Source: Pseudomonadota bacterium (GTDB taxonomy: Bacteria; Pseudomonadota; Alphaproteobacteria; Micropepsales; Micropepsaceae). From it: a stretch of 64,000 nucleotides of DNA. The stretch spans positions 140,735 to 204,734 of the forward strand of contig JAFEEQ010000026.1 of assembly GCA_018241025.1 (NCBI GenBank), written 5' to 3'. This document shows, piece by piece, positions 1 to 10,423 of this stretch (positions are counted from its first letter, which is position 1; each line of letters starts with the position of its first letter). A program made the translations under genes and the position numbers. The notes below the pieces were generated by a model. It was not told the origin of the DNA. It ran no database searches and saw only the letters and a program-made list of their open reading frames with translations.

Positions 1-389
1 ATGTAATCGTTCGGATAGCGCTTGTTGGCATCGAGCTTCGGATCGAAGCGCCACAGGAGCCCGCCGGTGCCGGGATCGAGCGCGCTGACCTCGTTGAACG
101 GCGAGCAGACATAGAGCCGGCCCTCCTGCAGGATCGGCGTGTTCTCGAACGAGGCCCGCGCCATGAAATCGGCGTGGCTCTTCATGTCGCCGGTCGAATA
201 GGTCCAGGCCACCGCCAGGTTTTTCACATTGGCCGGGGTGATCTGGGTCGCCGGCGAGAAGCGCTGCCCGCCTTGGTCACCGCCATAGGTCGGCCAGCCC
301 GGCTCTCCAGCGAGGCCCGGCGCCACCAGCGCAACCGCGAGCGTCAGCCCCACCCCGAGTTGAAGGCCGATCTGTCCCAGCCGTGTCAT
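1..389 (-). CDS. PQQ-dependent (quinoprotein) dehydrogenase, N-terminal part
   Basis: Partial gene running off the left edge; 129 codons are visible. It opens with a signal peptide (hydrophobic run at about residues 8-27, ending near Ala-Gly-Glu) and continues with GWPTYGGDQGGQRFSP and later PILQEGRLYVCSPFNEV, both typical of the first blades of the eight-bladed PQQ beta-propeller of membrane or periplasmic glucose/alcohol dehydrogenases. Such enzymes oxidise sugars or alcohols in the periplasm using pyrroloquinoline quinone. The start is chosen because GGAGGG lies 7 nt before the ATG and the next upstream ATG runs into a stop at once. Divergent from the LytTR gene at 424. Substrate cannot be told from this fragment. 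Confidence 0.8.
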   Translation of the reverse strand, partial: MTRLGQIGLQLGVGLTLAVALVAPGLAGEPGWPTYGGDQGGQRFSPATQITPANVKNLAVAWTYSTGDMKSHADFMARASFENTPILQEGRLYVCSPFNEVSALDPGTGGLLWRFDPKLDANKRYPNDY

Positions 390-423
390 CGCATCGCCCT
401 CCGCAAGGCCCTATATTGGGGCC

Positions 424-1326
424 ATGTCCGCACCCCGCGAATATGAGGCGCCGCCCCGGCCTGCCCAAGGCCCTCGGGACATCGCGCGCCGGATTGGTGA
501 TTTGCGGCAATGGCTTGGGACGAACGGCATCGCTTCCGGGACGAGCGGCGGCACGCGCCGGACCTTTCTCGCCTCCTTCGGATCGGCCGCCGTGCTGGTC
601 GGCGCGATCAATGTCATCAACATCATCACCAGCGTCCATGAGCAGCCGCAGAACGGCCTCCTCGGGCCGGTCGTCTGGGAGGGCTCGAGCTGGCTGGCGC
701 TGCTGGCGTTCTTCTGGATCCCCTGGCTGGCCTGGCGCTTCGCCCCGCTGGGCGTGCGGCCGCGCTGGCGGCTTCTGGTCCATGTCGCCGCCGCCCCGCT
801 GTATTCCCTAGCCCATGTCACCGGCTTCGTCGCCCTGCGCGAGCTGGCCTATTGGCTCTACGGCACGACCTACGAGTTCGGCCCGTTCTGGCCCCATTAC
901 CTCTATGAATTCAGCAAGGACGGGCTCGGCTACATCCTGTTCGTCGCCGGCTTCTCGGTCTTCTCCCGCGCCTTTTCGGTGCCGGCGGCCGCCACACCCG
1001 ACGCCAAATTCGATATCCGCGACGGCGCGCGGCTGACCCGCGTCGCGGTCACGGACATCCTCGCCGTCGCCTCGGCCGGCAACTATGTCGAGTTCGTGCT
1101 GCGGGACGGGCGCAAGCTCCTGATGCGCAGCCCATTGAGCGCGATCGAAAGCGAGCTACAGCCGCACGGGTTCCTGCGCGTGCACCGGTCGTGGCTGGTC
1201 AATGCGATGCAGATGACCGCGCTCGAGCCCGAAGGCTCGGGCGACTATACCGTGAAGCTCGGCAATCTCAGCGTGCCGCTCTCGCGGCGATTTCCGGACG
1301 CGCTCGCGAAGCTCAGAGCGGCTTGA
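424..1326 (+). CDS. LytTR-domain membrane-anchored transcriptional regulator
   Basis: 300 aa. The middle holds about four hydrophobic segments (roughly residues 50-68, 82-100, 115-140 and 160-180). The C-terminal ~100 residues form a LytTR DNA-binding domain: VTDILAVASAGNYVEFVLRDG, then HGFLRVHRSWLVNAMQM, then GDYTVKLGNLSVPLSRRF. LytTR domains bind DNA through a beta fold; fusion to a membrane part suggests a one-component sensor acting from the inner membrane, a layout common in Caulobacterales and Sphingomonadales. It diverges from the PQQ dehydrogenase over 34 bp, so control of that gene is plausible but inferred. The signal it senses is unknown. Confidence 0.82.
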   Translation: MSAPREYEAPPRPAQGPRDIARRIGDLRQWLGTNGIASGTSGGTRRTFLASFGSAAVLVGAINVINIITSVHEQPQNGLLGPVVWEGSSWLALLAFFWIPWLAWRFAPLGVRPRWRLLVHVAAAPLYSLAHVTGFVALRELAYWLYGTTYEFGPFWPHYLYEFSKDGLGYILFVAGFSVFSRAFSVPAAATPDAKFDIRDGARLTRVAVTDILAVASAGNYVEFVLRDGRKLLMRSPLSAIESELQPHGFLRVHRSWLVNAMQMTALEPEGSGDYTVKLGNLSVPLSRRFPDALAKLRAA

Positions 1327-1420
1327 TGCTTCGGGGCTTGCTTACGCTCGCACCTCAGCATGACGCGAGCGAGATTTCGTCATCCTGAGGCGCCCGACAA
1401 AGTCGGGCCCCGAAGGATCA
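1327..1420. repeat. intergenic palindromic repeat, copy A
   Basis: Imperfect long inverted repeat between the LytTR gene and the DUF1476 gene. CTTCGGGGC, then CACCTCAGCATGACG on one arm, are answered by CGTCATCCTGAGG and GGCCCCGAAG on the other. The layout matches the element at 2719-2815, so it is a dispersed intergenic family (REP-like), probably transcribed into a hairpin. Function unknown. Confidence 0.6.
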
Positions 1421-1738
1421 TTTTGCCTCGCTCTGCACCTGCTCCGCCGCGGTATCCAGAAGGTCCGCCATCTGCTTGCGGATCATGTGATCGGAGACGC
1501 TCGCCGGCAGGTCCTTGCGCAGCTTGCGGAACACGTCTTCCTCGCCGGCTTCCTCGAAATCGGCCGCGATGACCTCTTTGGCATAGGCCGCCGCCGCATC
1601 GCCGGTCTTGCCCATTTCGCCGGCCGCCCACAGTCCGGCCAGCTTGTTGCGCCGGGCCATGATCTTGAACTGCATATCGGCGTCATGCGCCCATTTCGAT
1701 TCGAACCCTCTGCGCCGGTCGTCGAACGAGCCGCTCAT
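1418..1738 (-). CDS. DUF1476 protein, F1-ATPase inhibitor zeta-subunit family
   Basis: 106 aa, begins MSGSFDDRRRGFESKWAHD and is helical and charged throughout. This is the alphaproteobacterial DUF1476 family; the Paracoccus denitrificans member is the zeta subunit that inhibits ATP hydrolysis by the F1FO-ATP synthase. The signature FDxRxxxFExKxAHD at residues 5-19 and the central LAGLWAA at about 33-39 are present, and length is normal. Whether this copy inhibits the ATPase in this host is inferred from family membership. Its 3' end overlaps the palindromic repeat at 1327-1420. Confidence 0.85.
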   Translation of the reverse strand: MSGSFDDRRRGFESKWAHDADMQFKIMARRNKLAGLWAAGEMGKTGDAAAAYAKEVIAADFEEAGEEDVFRKLRKDLPASVSDHMIRKQMADLLDTAAEQVQSEAK

Positions 1739-1953
1739 CTATAACCTCTTGTTTTAATTACAATAACCGGCACCTTGGGCGCCGCATGGGCGCACCATAG
1801 CGCAAGCTTGTGGACAGCGCACGACAAGCGGCGTATGCGCGCTTTCGAAACGTTGCCGCACCACGGCCCCACCGCTACTTTGCCGCTTCGACGGGGACCC
1901 GAGTCTAATTGTCCCCGTTTTCGCGTTTTGGGCGGCTCTTTCAAGGACACACG

Positions 1954-2718
1954 ATGAAGCGCCGGCGCATGATCTACGAGGGCAAGGCCAAGATCCTCTA
2001 CGAGGGGCCGGAGCCCGGCACGCTGATCCAGTATTTCAAGGACGACACCACCGCCTTCGACGCGACCAAGAAGGCCGTGCTCGACGGCAAGGGCGTGCTC
2101 AACAACCGCATCAGCGAATATCTGATGACCCAGCTCAATGCGATCGGCGTGCCGACGCATTTCATCAAGCGCATGAACATGCGCGAGCAGCTGATCAAGG
2201 AAGTCGAGATCATCCCGCTCGAGGTCATCGTGCGCAACGTCGCCGCCGGCTCGATGTCCAAGCGCCTCGGGATCGAGGAGGGCACGGTGCTGCCGCGCTC
2301 GATCATCGAGTATTGCTACAAGAACGATGCGCTGCACGACCCGCTGGTCAGCGAGGAGCACATTACGGCGTTCGGCTGGGCGAGCCCGCAGGATCTCGAC
2401 GACATCGTCAACCTCACCATCCGGATCAACGATTTCCTTTCCGGCCTCTTCCTCGGCGTCGGCATCAAGCTGGTCGACTTCAAGGTCGAGTTCGGCCGGC
2501 TGTGGGAAAACGACTACATGCGCATCGTGCTGGCCGACGAGATCAGCCCGGATTCCTGCCGCCTGTGGGACGTGACGACCAACGACAAGATGGACAAGGA
2601 CCGTTTCCGCCGCGATCTCGGTGGCGTGGTCGAAGCCTATTCCGAAGTCGCCCGCCGCCTCGGCATCATGCCGGAGCAGATCCAGGGCGAAAGCAAGGGA
2701 CCGCAACTCGTCAAATGA
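1954..2718 (+). CDS. purC: phosphoribosylaminoimidazole-succinocarboxamide synthase (SAICAR synthetase)
   Basis: 254 aa, normal for bacterial PurC. It joins aspartate to CAIR using ATP in de novo purine synthesis. Recognised by [13 protein letters not shown] at residues 6-18, [13 protein letters not shown] at about 28-40, the NVAAGS motif near residue 95, and EFGRL followed by [14 protein letters not shown] in the C-terminal half. The ATG at 1954 is preceded by AAGGA; an upstream in-frame GTG would add only a non-conserved tail. First gene of the purC-purS-purQ-purL cluster, separated from purS by a palindromic repeat. Confidence 0.97.
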   Translation: MKRRRMIYEGKAKILYEGPEPGTLIQYFKDDTTAFDATKKAVLDGKGVLNNRISEYLMTQLNAIGVPTHFIKRMNMREQLIKEVEIIPLEVIVRNVAAGSMSKRLGIEEGTVLPRSIIEYCYKNDALHDPLVSEEHITAFGWASPQDLDDIVNLTIRINDFLSGLFLGVGIKLVDFKVEFGRLWENDYMRIVLADEISPDSCRLWDVTTNDKMDKDRFRRDLGGVVEAYSEVARRLGIMPEQIQGESKGPQLVK

Positions 2719-2815
2719 CCCTTCGAGGCTCGCTCCGCTCGCACCTCAGGGTGACGGATAAACTCAGTCGTCATGCTGAGGTGCTTCGCGAAGCGAAGCC
2801 TCGAAGCACGACATC
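2719..2815. repeat. intergenic palindromic repeat, copy B
   Basis: Inverted repeat of about 40-bp arms between purC and purS. TTCGAGGCT followed by CACCTCAGGGTGACG is mirrored by CGTCATGCTGAGGTG and AAGCCTCGAA. Same architecture as 1327-1420. Its position inside a probable operon means it would be transcribed and could attenuate or stabilise the mRNA; that is inference. Confidence 0.65.
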
Positions 2816-2824
2816 GGTGAACAC

Positions 2825-3067
2825 ATGAAAGCGCGCGTATTCGTTACTCTCAAGAACGGCGTTCTCGATCCGCAGGGCAAGGCGATCGGCCACGCCCTCA
2901 ACGGCCTCGGCTTCGGCGCCGTCGGTGAGGTGCGTCAGGGCAAGGTGATCGATATCGATCTCGCCGAAAGCGATGCCGAGAAGGCGCGCAGCGACCTCAA
3001 GGCGATGTGCGAAAAGCTCCTCGCCAACACGGTGATCGAGAAATACGAGATCGAGCTGAAGGCGTGA
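2825..3067 (+). CDS. purS: phosphoribosylformylglycinamidine synthase subunit PurS
   Basis: 80 aa, the usual length. PurS is the small structural subunit that couples PurQ (glutaminase) to PurL (synthase) in the FGAM synthase complex. It begins MKARVFVTLKNGVLDPQGKA and has the family core GFGAVGEVRQGKVIDI and CEKLLANTVIEKYEIE. The stop overlaps the GTG start of the DUF2059 gene, which in turn overlaps purQ, indicating translational coupling. Confidence 0.96.
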   Translation: MKARVFVTLKNGVLDPQGKAIGHALNGLGFGAVGEVRQGKVIDIDLAESDAEKARSDLKAMCEKLLANTVIEKYEIELKA

Positions 3068-3597
3068 GAGCCGTGATACGCACAACGATCGTCGCAGCTT
3101 TCCTCGTGCTGACCGCAGCGGTGCCGGCGTGCGCCGAAGATGCGCCGCCGCCCTGCACAAGGGATGGCGCGCCGGTCTCGGCCGACTATCTTCAGGCCGC
3201 ACGCGACATCATGATCACCACCAAGGCCAGCGATCGGATGACGATGCTCGTCGACGCATTGCTGCCTCAACTGATGGAGATGGTCCGCAACTCCGACAAC
3301 ACGGTATCGCCGGAAGTGCTGGACGAGATGCGCGCCGCGTTGCGCGAAGAGATCGTCAAATCGATTCCGGGCCTGCTCGATATGCAGGCCTGCCTCTACG
3401 TGCATCACTTCACGAAGGATGATCTTGAGGCGATGCTCGCCTTTTACCGCTCGCCGATCGGGGTGAAGGTTCTGGCTGAGATGCCCGGTATCATGCAGGA
3501 GGGGATGGGTCTGGGGCAGGCCTGGGGCCAACGTGCCGGCATGGCCGCAATGCAGCACGTGCTCGAGAAATACCGCAAAGGCGAGTTAAAGACGTGA
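3064..3597 (+). CDS. DUF2059 secreted protein embedded in the purSQL cluster
   Basis: 177 aa if translation starts at the GTG that overlaps the purS stop; a second in-frame GTG at 3073 is an alternative. A signal peptide ([18 protein letters not shown], cut near Ala-Glu) leads a helical domain with [20 protein letters not shown] and [15 protein letters not shown], the DUF2059 signature. Proteins of this family are periplasmic and functionally obscure. Both ends overlap neighbours by 4 nt (GTGA junctions with purS and purQ), so it is locked into the purine operon although nothing in it suggests a purine role. Confidence 0.85.
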   Translation: MRAVIRTTIVAAFLVLTAAVPACAEDAPPPCTRDGAPVSADYLQAARDIMITTKASDRMTMLVDALLPQLMEMVRNSDNTVSPEVLDEMRAALREEIVKSIPGLLDMQACLYVHHFTKDDLEAMLAFYRSPIGVKVLAEMPGIMQEGMGLGQAWGQRAGMAAMQHVLEKYRKGELKT

Positions 3598-4258
3598 AAT
3601 CCGCTGTCGTCGTCTTCCCCGCTTCAAACTGCGACCGCGATGCCGCGACGGCACTGGAACAGATGACCGGCCGCCCGGCGCATATGGTCTGGCATCAGGA
3701 CAGTGAGCTGCCGGATGTCGATCTCGTCGTCCTGCCTGGCGGCTTCTCCTATGGCGATTACCTGCGTTGCGGCGCGATGGCGAGCCAGTCGAAGATCATC
3801 CAGGCGGTGAAGGCCCATGCGGAGCGCGGCGGTGCGGTGCTCGGTATCTGCAACGGATTCCAGGTCCTCACCGAGTCGCACCTGCTGCCCGGCGCGCTCA
3901 TCCGCAACGCCGATCTCAAATTCGTCTGCCGTTCCGTGGCGCTCGAGGTCGATGAGACCCAGTCCGCCTTCACCCGCAAATACGACAAGGGCCAGAAGGT
4001 TTCCTTCCCCGTCGCGCATGGCGAAGGCAATTATGTCGCCGATGAAGAAACGTTGAACCGCCTCGAAGGCGAAGGCCGCGTCGTGTTCCGCTATGCAGCG
4101 GGCGACAACCCCAACGGCTCGTCGCGCAACATCGCCGGCATCCTGAACGAGAAGCGCAACGTGCTGGGCCTCATGCCGCATCCCGAGCGCGTGGTCGACC
4201 CGCTGCTTGGCGGCACGGACGGGCGCGCGATGTTCGAAAGCCTGATCGAAGCCCTGTC

Positions 4259-4262
<4 letters not shown>
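3594..4262 (+). CDS. purQ: phosphoribosylformylglycinamidine synthase subunit PurQ (glutaminase)
   Basis: 222 aa class I glutamine amidotransferase that releases ammonia for PurL. The GTG start overlaps the preceding stop. Visible motifs: [12 protein letters not shown] at the N-terminus, [14 protein letters not shown] at about 48-61, the nucleophile elbow [10 protein letters not shown] with catalytic Cys near residue 85, and [10 protein letters not shown] with the catalytic His/Glu near residue 197. Stop overlaps the purL start by 4 nt. Confidence 0.97.
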
Positions 4263-6463
<2,201 letters not shown>

Positions 6464-6475
6464 GGAGAAGCCGCC

Positions 6476-6709
6476 ATGGGCATGAAGGGCGACGAGATCG
6501 AGAAGTTCATCAAGGACGCGTTCCCCGACGCCGAGGTCACGATGACCGACCTCGCCGGCGACGACAATCACTGGGCCGCCGTCGTCGTCTCGTCGGCGTT
6601 CAAGGGCAAGAGCCGCGTGCAGCAGCACCAGATGGTCTACGCCGCGCTCAAGGGCAACATGGGCGGTGTGCTGCACGCGCTCCAGCTGACGACGCAGGCG
6701 AAGGACTAG
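6476..6709 (+). CDS. BolA family iron-sulfur/redox partner protein
   Basis: 77 aa, a compact BolA fold of the short (YrbA-like) class: MTDLAGDDNHWAAVVVSSAFKGKSRVQQHQMVYAAL. The invariant H-R-V-x-x-H-Q region is here KSRVQQHQMVY. BolA proteins bind [2Fe-2S] clusters together with monothiol glutaredoxins of the Grx4 class. GrxD is encoded 1.4 kb downstream, but two other genes lie between, unlike the usual adjacent purL-bolA-grxD order. GGAG 8 nt before the ATG fixes the start. Confidence 0.93.
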   Translation: MGMKGDEIEKFIKDAFPDAEVTMTDLAGDDNHWAAVVVSSAFKGKSRVQQHQMVYAALKGNMGGVLHALQLTTQAKD

Positions 6710-7045
6710 ATGCGGGCGCTCGGGCTGTGCCTTTTGGCCGTCCTGCTTTCGGCGCTGACGTTGACCTGGGAATTCGAGAAACTCGATTGCTCAGCCGATG
6801 TCTGCAAACCAAACAGCCATGCCATCCTGGTTGTCGATCTCCCGGAGCACAGGCTGGTTTCGACCGGAAAGATCGTCTCCAATGTTCCGCCGCAATCGCC
6901 CTTCGTAGACGGTGGCATCGGCCTTTATGCGCGATGGGGATTGCCGGGCTGGGCCGGCGGACTGATTGGAATTGTGATCCCCGTATTGATGATCGCCTGG
7001 TCGGTTGTGCTCGTTCGTCGCCGTCGGAGTGTGGGGCAGAGTTAG
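6710..7045 (+). CDS. small two-segment membrane protein of unknown function
   Basis: 111 aa; the ATG directly follows the bolA stop, so translation is probably coupled. An N-terminal hydrophobic segment or signal (residues 1-18) and a C-terminal transmembrane helix (GWAGGLIGIVIPVLMIAWSVVLV, about 80-102) followed by RRRR flank an extracytoplasmic domain with two cysteines (CSADVC, a possible disulfide). I do not recognise a family. Its last codons overlap the convergent rsm22 gene by 4 nt. Confidence 0.6.
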   Translation: MRALGLCLLAVLLSALTLTWEFEKLDCSADVCKPNSHAILVVDLPEHRLVSTGKIVSNVPPQSPFVDGGIGLYARWGLPGWAGGLIGIVIPVLMIAWSVVLVRRRRSVGQS

Positions 7046-7992
7046 CCGATCACATCGCCCCAGCCCGCGCGCCGCAGGCGCGCGAACGTTACCCTGTCGC
7101 GCCGGGCGATGAATCGGTCTTCGATGCCAGCCGCAGTGCACACACGAAACGTCGTTCCGGGCTTGGCTTCTTTCGGTGGCGTCAGTACGCGCGCCTGACC
7201 GTCGAATGCCGATCGCCGCTGGCGCGAGACAGCGATCCAGCTGTAGCGTTCATCCTCGAACGGCACGCGCGCATCCTTGGCAATCAGATGATCGCGTGAG
7301 CGCGGCAGGCGTTGCGAGAAATGGCACCAGTCCGGCGCGACGATGGGGCAAGCCTGTGCATGCGTGCACGGACCGATCACATATGCGCCGCTTGCGATAA
7401 GCTGCGTACGCGCAGCGCAGATTCGTTCGAACCCGGCGGGCGTCCCCGGCTCGACCAACACCAGCGTATCGAGCGTGGCAGACCATAGCGCCTCGACCGT
7501 CGCGCGCTGCTCCGCGATCTCCGCCAGCACGAAGTTCGCGATCACCAGCTCAGCCTGCGGCAAAGCTGCGCCGGTTATCCCGCGCGCAATCATGGTTGCG
7601 TTCGGTACGAATTGCTCCGCCAGCGCGCGGAATTGCGCATTGGGTTCGAGCAGCGTCACGTCGCGCAGCGATCGCCACACCTCGCGCGCGGCAACGGCAG
7701 CGGTGCCCGGACCGGCCCCGGCATCGAGCAGCGAGACCGGTGCAAAACCCACAGCCGCGCTTGTGATTTGATCGAACACAGCCGCCGCCACGGCATAAGT
7801 CGCCGGCAACCGCGCCACCAGATAGGCGAGGGCATCGTCGCGCGCCGTCACCGCCCCGGCCGATCCGCCGCCGCCGCGATAAGCCCCGGAAATCGCTGCC
7901 GCCCGCGGCGCCAGTTCCTTGCGCGACACCCCCTCCAGCAGGGTATCGACCGCCGCCTTGAGATGCGCCGGAAGCGCCGGATTCACGGCCAT
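7042..7992 (-). CDS. Rsm22-like ribosomal small-subunit-associated methyltransferase
   Basis: 316 aa. A Rossmann SAM site SLLDAGAGPGTAAVAARE lies at about residues 86-103, with LVIANFVLAEI as the next conserved block. A cysteine-rich stretch GPCTHAQACPIVAPDWCHF at about 203-221 supplies four Cys/His ligands for the Fe-S cluster known in mitochondrial Rsm22/METTL17. Family members assist small-subunit assembly; the bacterial role is not settled. Encoded against its neighbours, between bolA and grxD. Confidence 0.85.
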   Translation of the reverse strand: MAVNPALPAHLKAAVDTLLEGVSRKELAPRAAAISGAYRGGGGSAGAVTARDDALAYLVARLPATYAVAAAVFDQITSAAVGFAPVSLLDAGAGPGTAAVAAREVWRSLRDVTLLEPNAQFRALAEQFVPNATMIARGITGAALPQAELVIANFVLAEIAEQRATVEALWSATLDTLVLVEPGTPAGFERICAARTQLIASGAYVIGPCTHAQACPIVAPDWCHFSQRLPRSRDHLIAKDARVPFEDERYSWIAVSRQRRSAFDGQARVLTPPKEAKPGTTFRVCTAAGIEDRFIARRDRVTFARLRRAGWGDVIG

Positions 7993-8104
7993 TTACCGCT
8001 CGGCATGAGGGGCATGCGGAAGGCGCGTCCTTGACGCAGTGCAGCAGCAGGCATAGATCGAAACGAGCCAGACATTACGAGGGCGCGGTTCCGCGCGAAA
8101 GACT

Positions 8105-8437
8105 ATGCGCGACGTCCATCAGCGCATCGACGATGAAGTGAAGAACAACCCGGTCCTCCTCTTCATGAAGGGCACGCCGGTGTTTCCGCAATGCGGCTTC
8201 TCCGCCGCGGTGGTGCAGATCCTCTCGCATCTCGGCGTGCGCTTCAAAGCCATCGACGTGCTGAAGGACCCGGAGATCCGCCAGGGCATCAAGGACTATT
8301 CCGAGTGGCCCACCATCCCGCAGCTCTATGTGAAGGGCGAGTTCGTCGGCGGCGCCGACATCGTGCGCGAGATGTTCGAGAATGAAGAACTCGCGGCCTT
8401 CTTCGCCGACAAGGGCATCGCGCTCGAGAACGTCTAG
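8105..8437 (+). CDS. grxD: monothiol glutaredoxin, Grx4 type
   Basis: 110 aa with the single-cysteine active site CGFS inside GTPVFPQCGFSAAVVQIL at about residues 22-39, the TIPQLYVKGEFVGGAD glutathione-binding region and a C-terminal GG-D turn. Such glutaredoxins hold a [2Fe-2S] cluster with glutathione, transfer it to acceptors and pair with BolA. A GAAAG sequence precedes the ATG. It overlaps the convergent nitroreductase-like gene by 4 nt. Confidence 0.95.
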   Translation: MRDVHQRIDDEVKNNPVLLFMKGTPVFPQCGFSAAVVQILSHLGVRFKAIDVLKDPEIRQGIKDYSEWPTIPQLYVKGEFVGGADIVREMFENEELAAFFADKGIALENV

Positions 8438-9615
8438 GCGTATCCCGACCGCTTGATCACATCGTCCAGAGGCCGGCGCGGCGAGAGCGGCGCCGGCTTT
8501 TCTGCGTAGCCCAGGCGGAAGACGAAGGTCGCCTCGAAGCCGCCGCTGCGTGTGAGGTCCATCAGCGCCTTGCGATAGCTGTCGCCGCGTCCGAGCTCCG
8601 CATTGCGGTCGACACACTCGACCGGCTGGTTCAGCGGCTGGCACACAAGGCCCAGCCGCGTCGCCGTCAGATGCAGCCTCTGCCACGCCCGTCCTGCGTT
8701 CAGCGCGCCGGCCATGTCGAGCCGGTCTTTCACCAGGATCGCGCCCAGCACCGGCGCATGCACCTGCGTCGTCTTCGTATTGTCGAGCCAGTATTGATCC
8801 TGCGTTGCCGCGCCCATATCGGGCATCAGCTTGGCGAACATCACCGTCGTTGGCGAAAGCCCCGCCGCATCGATGGTCACGCCGTCGCGGTGGGTCTCGA
8901 TCTCGCGCCGCCCCGCGCGGATCCAGCGCGCGCTCGCCGCTGACATCGTGGGATCGGCGATGATCCGCTCCGTCGCCGACACGATCAGCGCGCCCATCGC
9001 GGCACGCGCTTTTGCATCCGTCAAAAACGCGACGCGTACATTCTCGCTGTCGATCAGTCCATTCAGAAAATTCAATGTCCGCGCCTCGACCGGCTTTTCA
9101 AGATAGACGCCGCGATGCGTATGCCGGTCCGGAATCGCTTCGAACAGCAGATCGCGTTCTGCCGGTGCGGGATCCATAGAGATGTGCGCAACGGGCACCG
9201 GCATATCCGGCGGCGAGAGCGTCAGTCGTCCCGGCACGGGCCGCTCGAATGCCGTGTAGCCGTAGACCTTCGCCGCATGGCACAGATTCTCGATCGCGCA
9301 GCCGAGGCCGAGCTGCATCTCGCGCCGGAAGGGATCGAAGGCCCCCAGATTGCGCGCGCGATCGGCATAGACCGTGATCGTCTCGTCGCCGACCTCGAAC
9401 AGCCAGGGCTGGGTGTCGTGTGGATTGGCGGCGAGGATCGCGGCATGGAGCGGCCGCATGATCCCCTCCAGGGCACCGCCGCGCCATTCCTCCCAGGGCG
9501 CATAGGCCGGCCCGCACGGCCCTGCGAACACCCCGCGATCGACGATGCGATAGCCGAGACCGGCAACCGCCGCTGCACCCACACCGCTTGCAATTAAGAC
9601 CCTGCGCGAAACCAT
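8434..9615 (-). CDS. Acg/nitroreductase-like flavoprotein with Tat-like N-terminus
   Basis: 393 aa from the ATG at 9615, chosen because GGAGGA sits 5 nt upstream; a longer reading adds 12 residues without a site. The N-terminus SRRVLIASGVGAAAVAGLG resembles a Tat signal or anchor. The body carries HAAILAANPHDTQPWLFEV, the nitroreductase-superfamily FMN-contact region, and PDRHTHRGVY plus LGLVCQPLNQPVE later, as in Acg-type putative NAD(P)H-flavin oxidoreductases. Substrate unknown. Confidence 0.75.
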   Translation of the reverse strand: MVSRRVLIASGVGAAAVAGLGYRIVDRGVFAGPCGPAYAPWEEWRGGALEGIMRPLHAAILAANPHDTQPWLFEVGDETITVYADRARNLGAFDPFRREMQLGLGCAIENLCHAAKVYGYTAFERPVPGRLTLSPPDMPVPVAHISMDPAPAERDLLFEAIPDRHTHRGVYLEKPVEARTLNFLNGLIDSENVRVAFLTDAKARAAMGALIVSATERIIADPTMSAASARWIRAGRREIETHRDGVTIDAAGLSPTTVMFAKLMPDMGAATQDQYWLDNTKTTQVHAPVLGAILVKDRLDMAGALNAGRAWQRLHLTATRLGLVCQPLNQPVECVDRNAELGRGDSYRKALMDLTRSGGFEATFVFRLGYAEKPAPLSPRRPLDDVIKRSGYA

Positions 9616-9699
9616 CGCCGTCCTCCGATCCGCTGCCAACGATATAGGCACACGAAACGATAGCCGAACTGCGGCAGGTCAAACGATTTCGAATGACGG

Positions 9700-10338
9700 C
9701 TATCCGCGAACGAAGTGCCGTTGCCAGACCGGCGCGATGGCCGGGCGCGCCGCCACGTCGGCCGACAGCGCGACCAGTCGCGGCAGACGGGTTTCGACCG
9801 GCCAGTCGCGCCCGAGGCTCCCGCGCCAGCGCGAGAACATCGCGGCATAGATGTCGAGGATCGAGAAACCCGAGGGCAGGAACCAGGGACCGGCATGGAA
9901 GCGCTCCACAATTCCCATCCGCTCATGCAGCCGCGCGCGGGCCTGCGCCCGCAAGGCTTCGGCCGGCGCACCTTCCGGAGCAAAGCGCTCGGGATAATCG
10001 GAGATCTCGACCATCGGATAGATTTCCGAGGCCATGAAAGCGAGCCAGCGATAGGCCTTCGCCCGTTCGGCCGAGCCCTGTGGCGGCAGCAGATGCGCGC
10101 TCGGGAAGTGGTCGGCAATGGTCAGCAGGATGCCGGCCGATTCCGTGATCACCTCGCCTTCGGGCAGGCGCAGCGCGGGTATCTTTCCGCTCGGGTTGAT
10201 CGCGAGGAATTCCGGCTTGCGTTGCTCGTTCTTCTCCAGTGAGACTTCATGGAAGGCATAGGGCGCGCCGGCTTCGGCCAGCACCGCCTCGGCCGAAAAT
10301 GCGCCCGAGCCAAGATCGCCGAAAATCGTATAGGACAT
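9700..10338 (-). CDS. glutathione S-transferase family protein
   Basis: 212 aa starting MSYTIFGDLGSGAFSAEAVL. The N-terminal thioredoxin fold contains NPSGKIPALRLPEGEVITES (residues 53-72; cis-Pro and the glutathione gamma-glutamyl contact ES). The helical C-terminal domain includes GPWFLPSGFSILDIYAAM with the N-capping motif Ser-x-x-Asp. Cytosolic GSTs conjugate or reduce substrates with glutathione; substrate unknown. The longer upstream reading lacks GST similarity and is rejected. Confidence 0.88.
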   Translation of the reverse strand: MSYTIFGDLGSGAFSAEAVLAEAGAPYAFHEVSLEKNEQRKPEFLAINPSGKIPALRLPEGEVITESAGILLTIADHFPSAHLLPPQGSAERAKAYRWLAFMASEIYPMVEISDYPERFAPEGAPAEALRAQARARLHERMGIVERFHAGPWFLPSGFSILDIYAAMFSRWRGSLGRDWPVETRLPRLVALSADVAARPAIAPVWQRHFVRG

Positions 10339-10423
10339 CGATGCCGTCCGCCCGCTATTGCCTCCCCAACCTAGGTCGGGGCTGCGCGAATACAACCGGC
10401 GCCATTGCAGAGCAGGGCTGCGG

